From Stomoxys calcitrans (taxonomy: Eukaryota; Arthropoda; Insecta; Diptera; Muscidae), in assembly GCF_963082655.1 (NCBI RefSeq), contig NC_081554.1, forward strand, positions 96,354,245 to 96,418,244: a DNA stretch of 64,000 nucleotides. The letters run 5' to 3'. The translations under genes and the position numbers were made by a program. The notes beneath the pieces are model-generated. The model was given only the letters and a program-made list of their open reading frames with translations. It had not been told where the DNA came from and did no database searches. This document shows, piece by piece, positions 63,950 to 64,000 of this stretch; the stretch's first letter is position 1; every line of letters begins with the position of its first letter.

Positions 63950-64000
63950 TTAATGCCACCATAGGATGGGGGTATACTAATTTCGTCATTCTGTTTGTAT
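63950..64000 (+). mobile_element. T2 DINE 5' end running off the window
   Basis: gccaccataggatgggggta with CTAATTTCGTCATTCTGTTT is the T2 5' block (the leading ttttataccctc is altered to atatttaat). It continues beyond the window. Confidence 0.75.

Overview
The window looks like repeat-rich, non-genic nuclear DNA from a higher (calyptrate-type) fly. I recognise no host exon, rRNA, functional tRNA or CRISPR array. Nearly everything identifiable is transposable-element DNA, often nested, separated by AT-rich islands of 0.3-1.5 kb with no recognisable content. The fly assignment is an inference. It rests on abundant DINE-1/Helentron-like elements (TATACCC end, run of GTCC/GTCT, central tandem repeats, GC hairpin near the other end), a tRNA-derived SINE in five copies, mariner elements with TA targets, and non-LTR retrotransposons that carry RNase H.

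Dominant layer: about two dozen DINE-1-like non-autonomous elements or pieces. Families are called T1 (hairpin next to TACCCACCACC), T2 (hairpin next to TACCCTCCACCATGG), T3 (a T1/T2 relative) and T4 (different hairpin, GTCGGGCGGTGCCGAC); a further unrelated repeat, T5, is also present. T1 and T2 share a 153-bp central monomer, which equals 51 codons and therefore produces spurious open frames. Strand convention here: '+' means the TATACCC/(GTCY)n block is at the low coordinate and the hairpin at the high coordinate.

Coding remnants: one nearly intact mariner transposase (14938-16023, 361 aa) whose second catalytic Asp is Asn, plus decayed relatives at 16.65-17.3, 49.57-50.4 and 53.4 kb. Non-LTR family A (endonuclease-RT-RNase H) lies at 1.5-4.2, 9.5-9.9 and 38.6-40.2 kb. 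Family B (ORF1, endonuclease, RT, RNase H, Cys-rich tail) lies at 24.1-25.5, 41.0, 48.3, 53.7-57.4 and 62.2-63.8 kb. Family C lies at 18.0-19.1 kb, a jockey-like RT scrap at 25.5-25.9 kb, and another RT (LAYADDIDII) at 51.3-52.3 kb. All are pseudogenes.

Layout: 0-4.7 kb T1, X and T4 pieces, then family A with a SINE inside; 4.7-9.9 kb three DINEs and a family A 3' end; 10.1-12.3 kb a DINE holding a fold-back element; 13.5-17.3 kb an inverted DINE split by mariner; 17.4-19.6 kb a DINE split by a SINE (21-bp target duplication) and family C; 20.4-23.7 kb a T3 element split by a TIR element (X) that itself holds a T1 DINE; 24-26.9 kb family B and a T2; 27.4-32.5 kb a DINE with a mariner-type MITE, overlapped by an exact 1645-bp tandem duplication; 33-42.4 kb further DINEs, a MITE, a SINE and family A; 43-49.3 kb SINE, T4, T5, and DINEs with inverted monomers; 49.6-52.9 kb mariner and RT; 53.4-63.8 kb family B copies, DINEs and a SINE.

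No pathway or operon is present. The interest lies in the layering, from which relative insertion ages can be read, and in a few structural oddities listed as findings.
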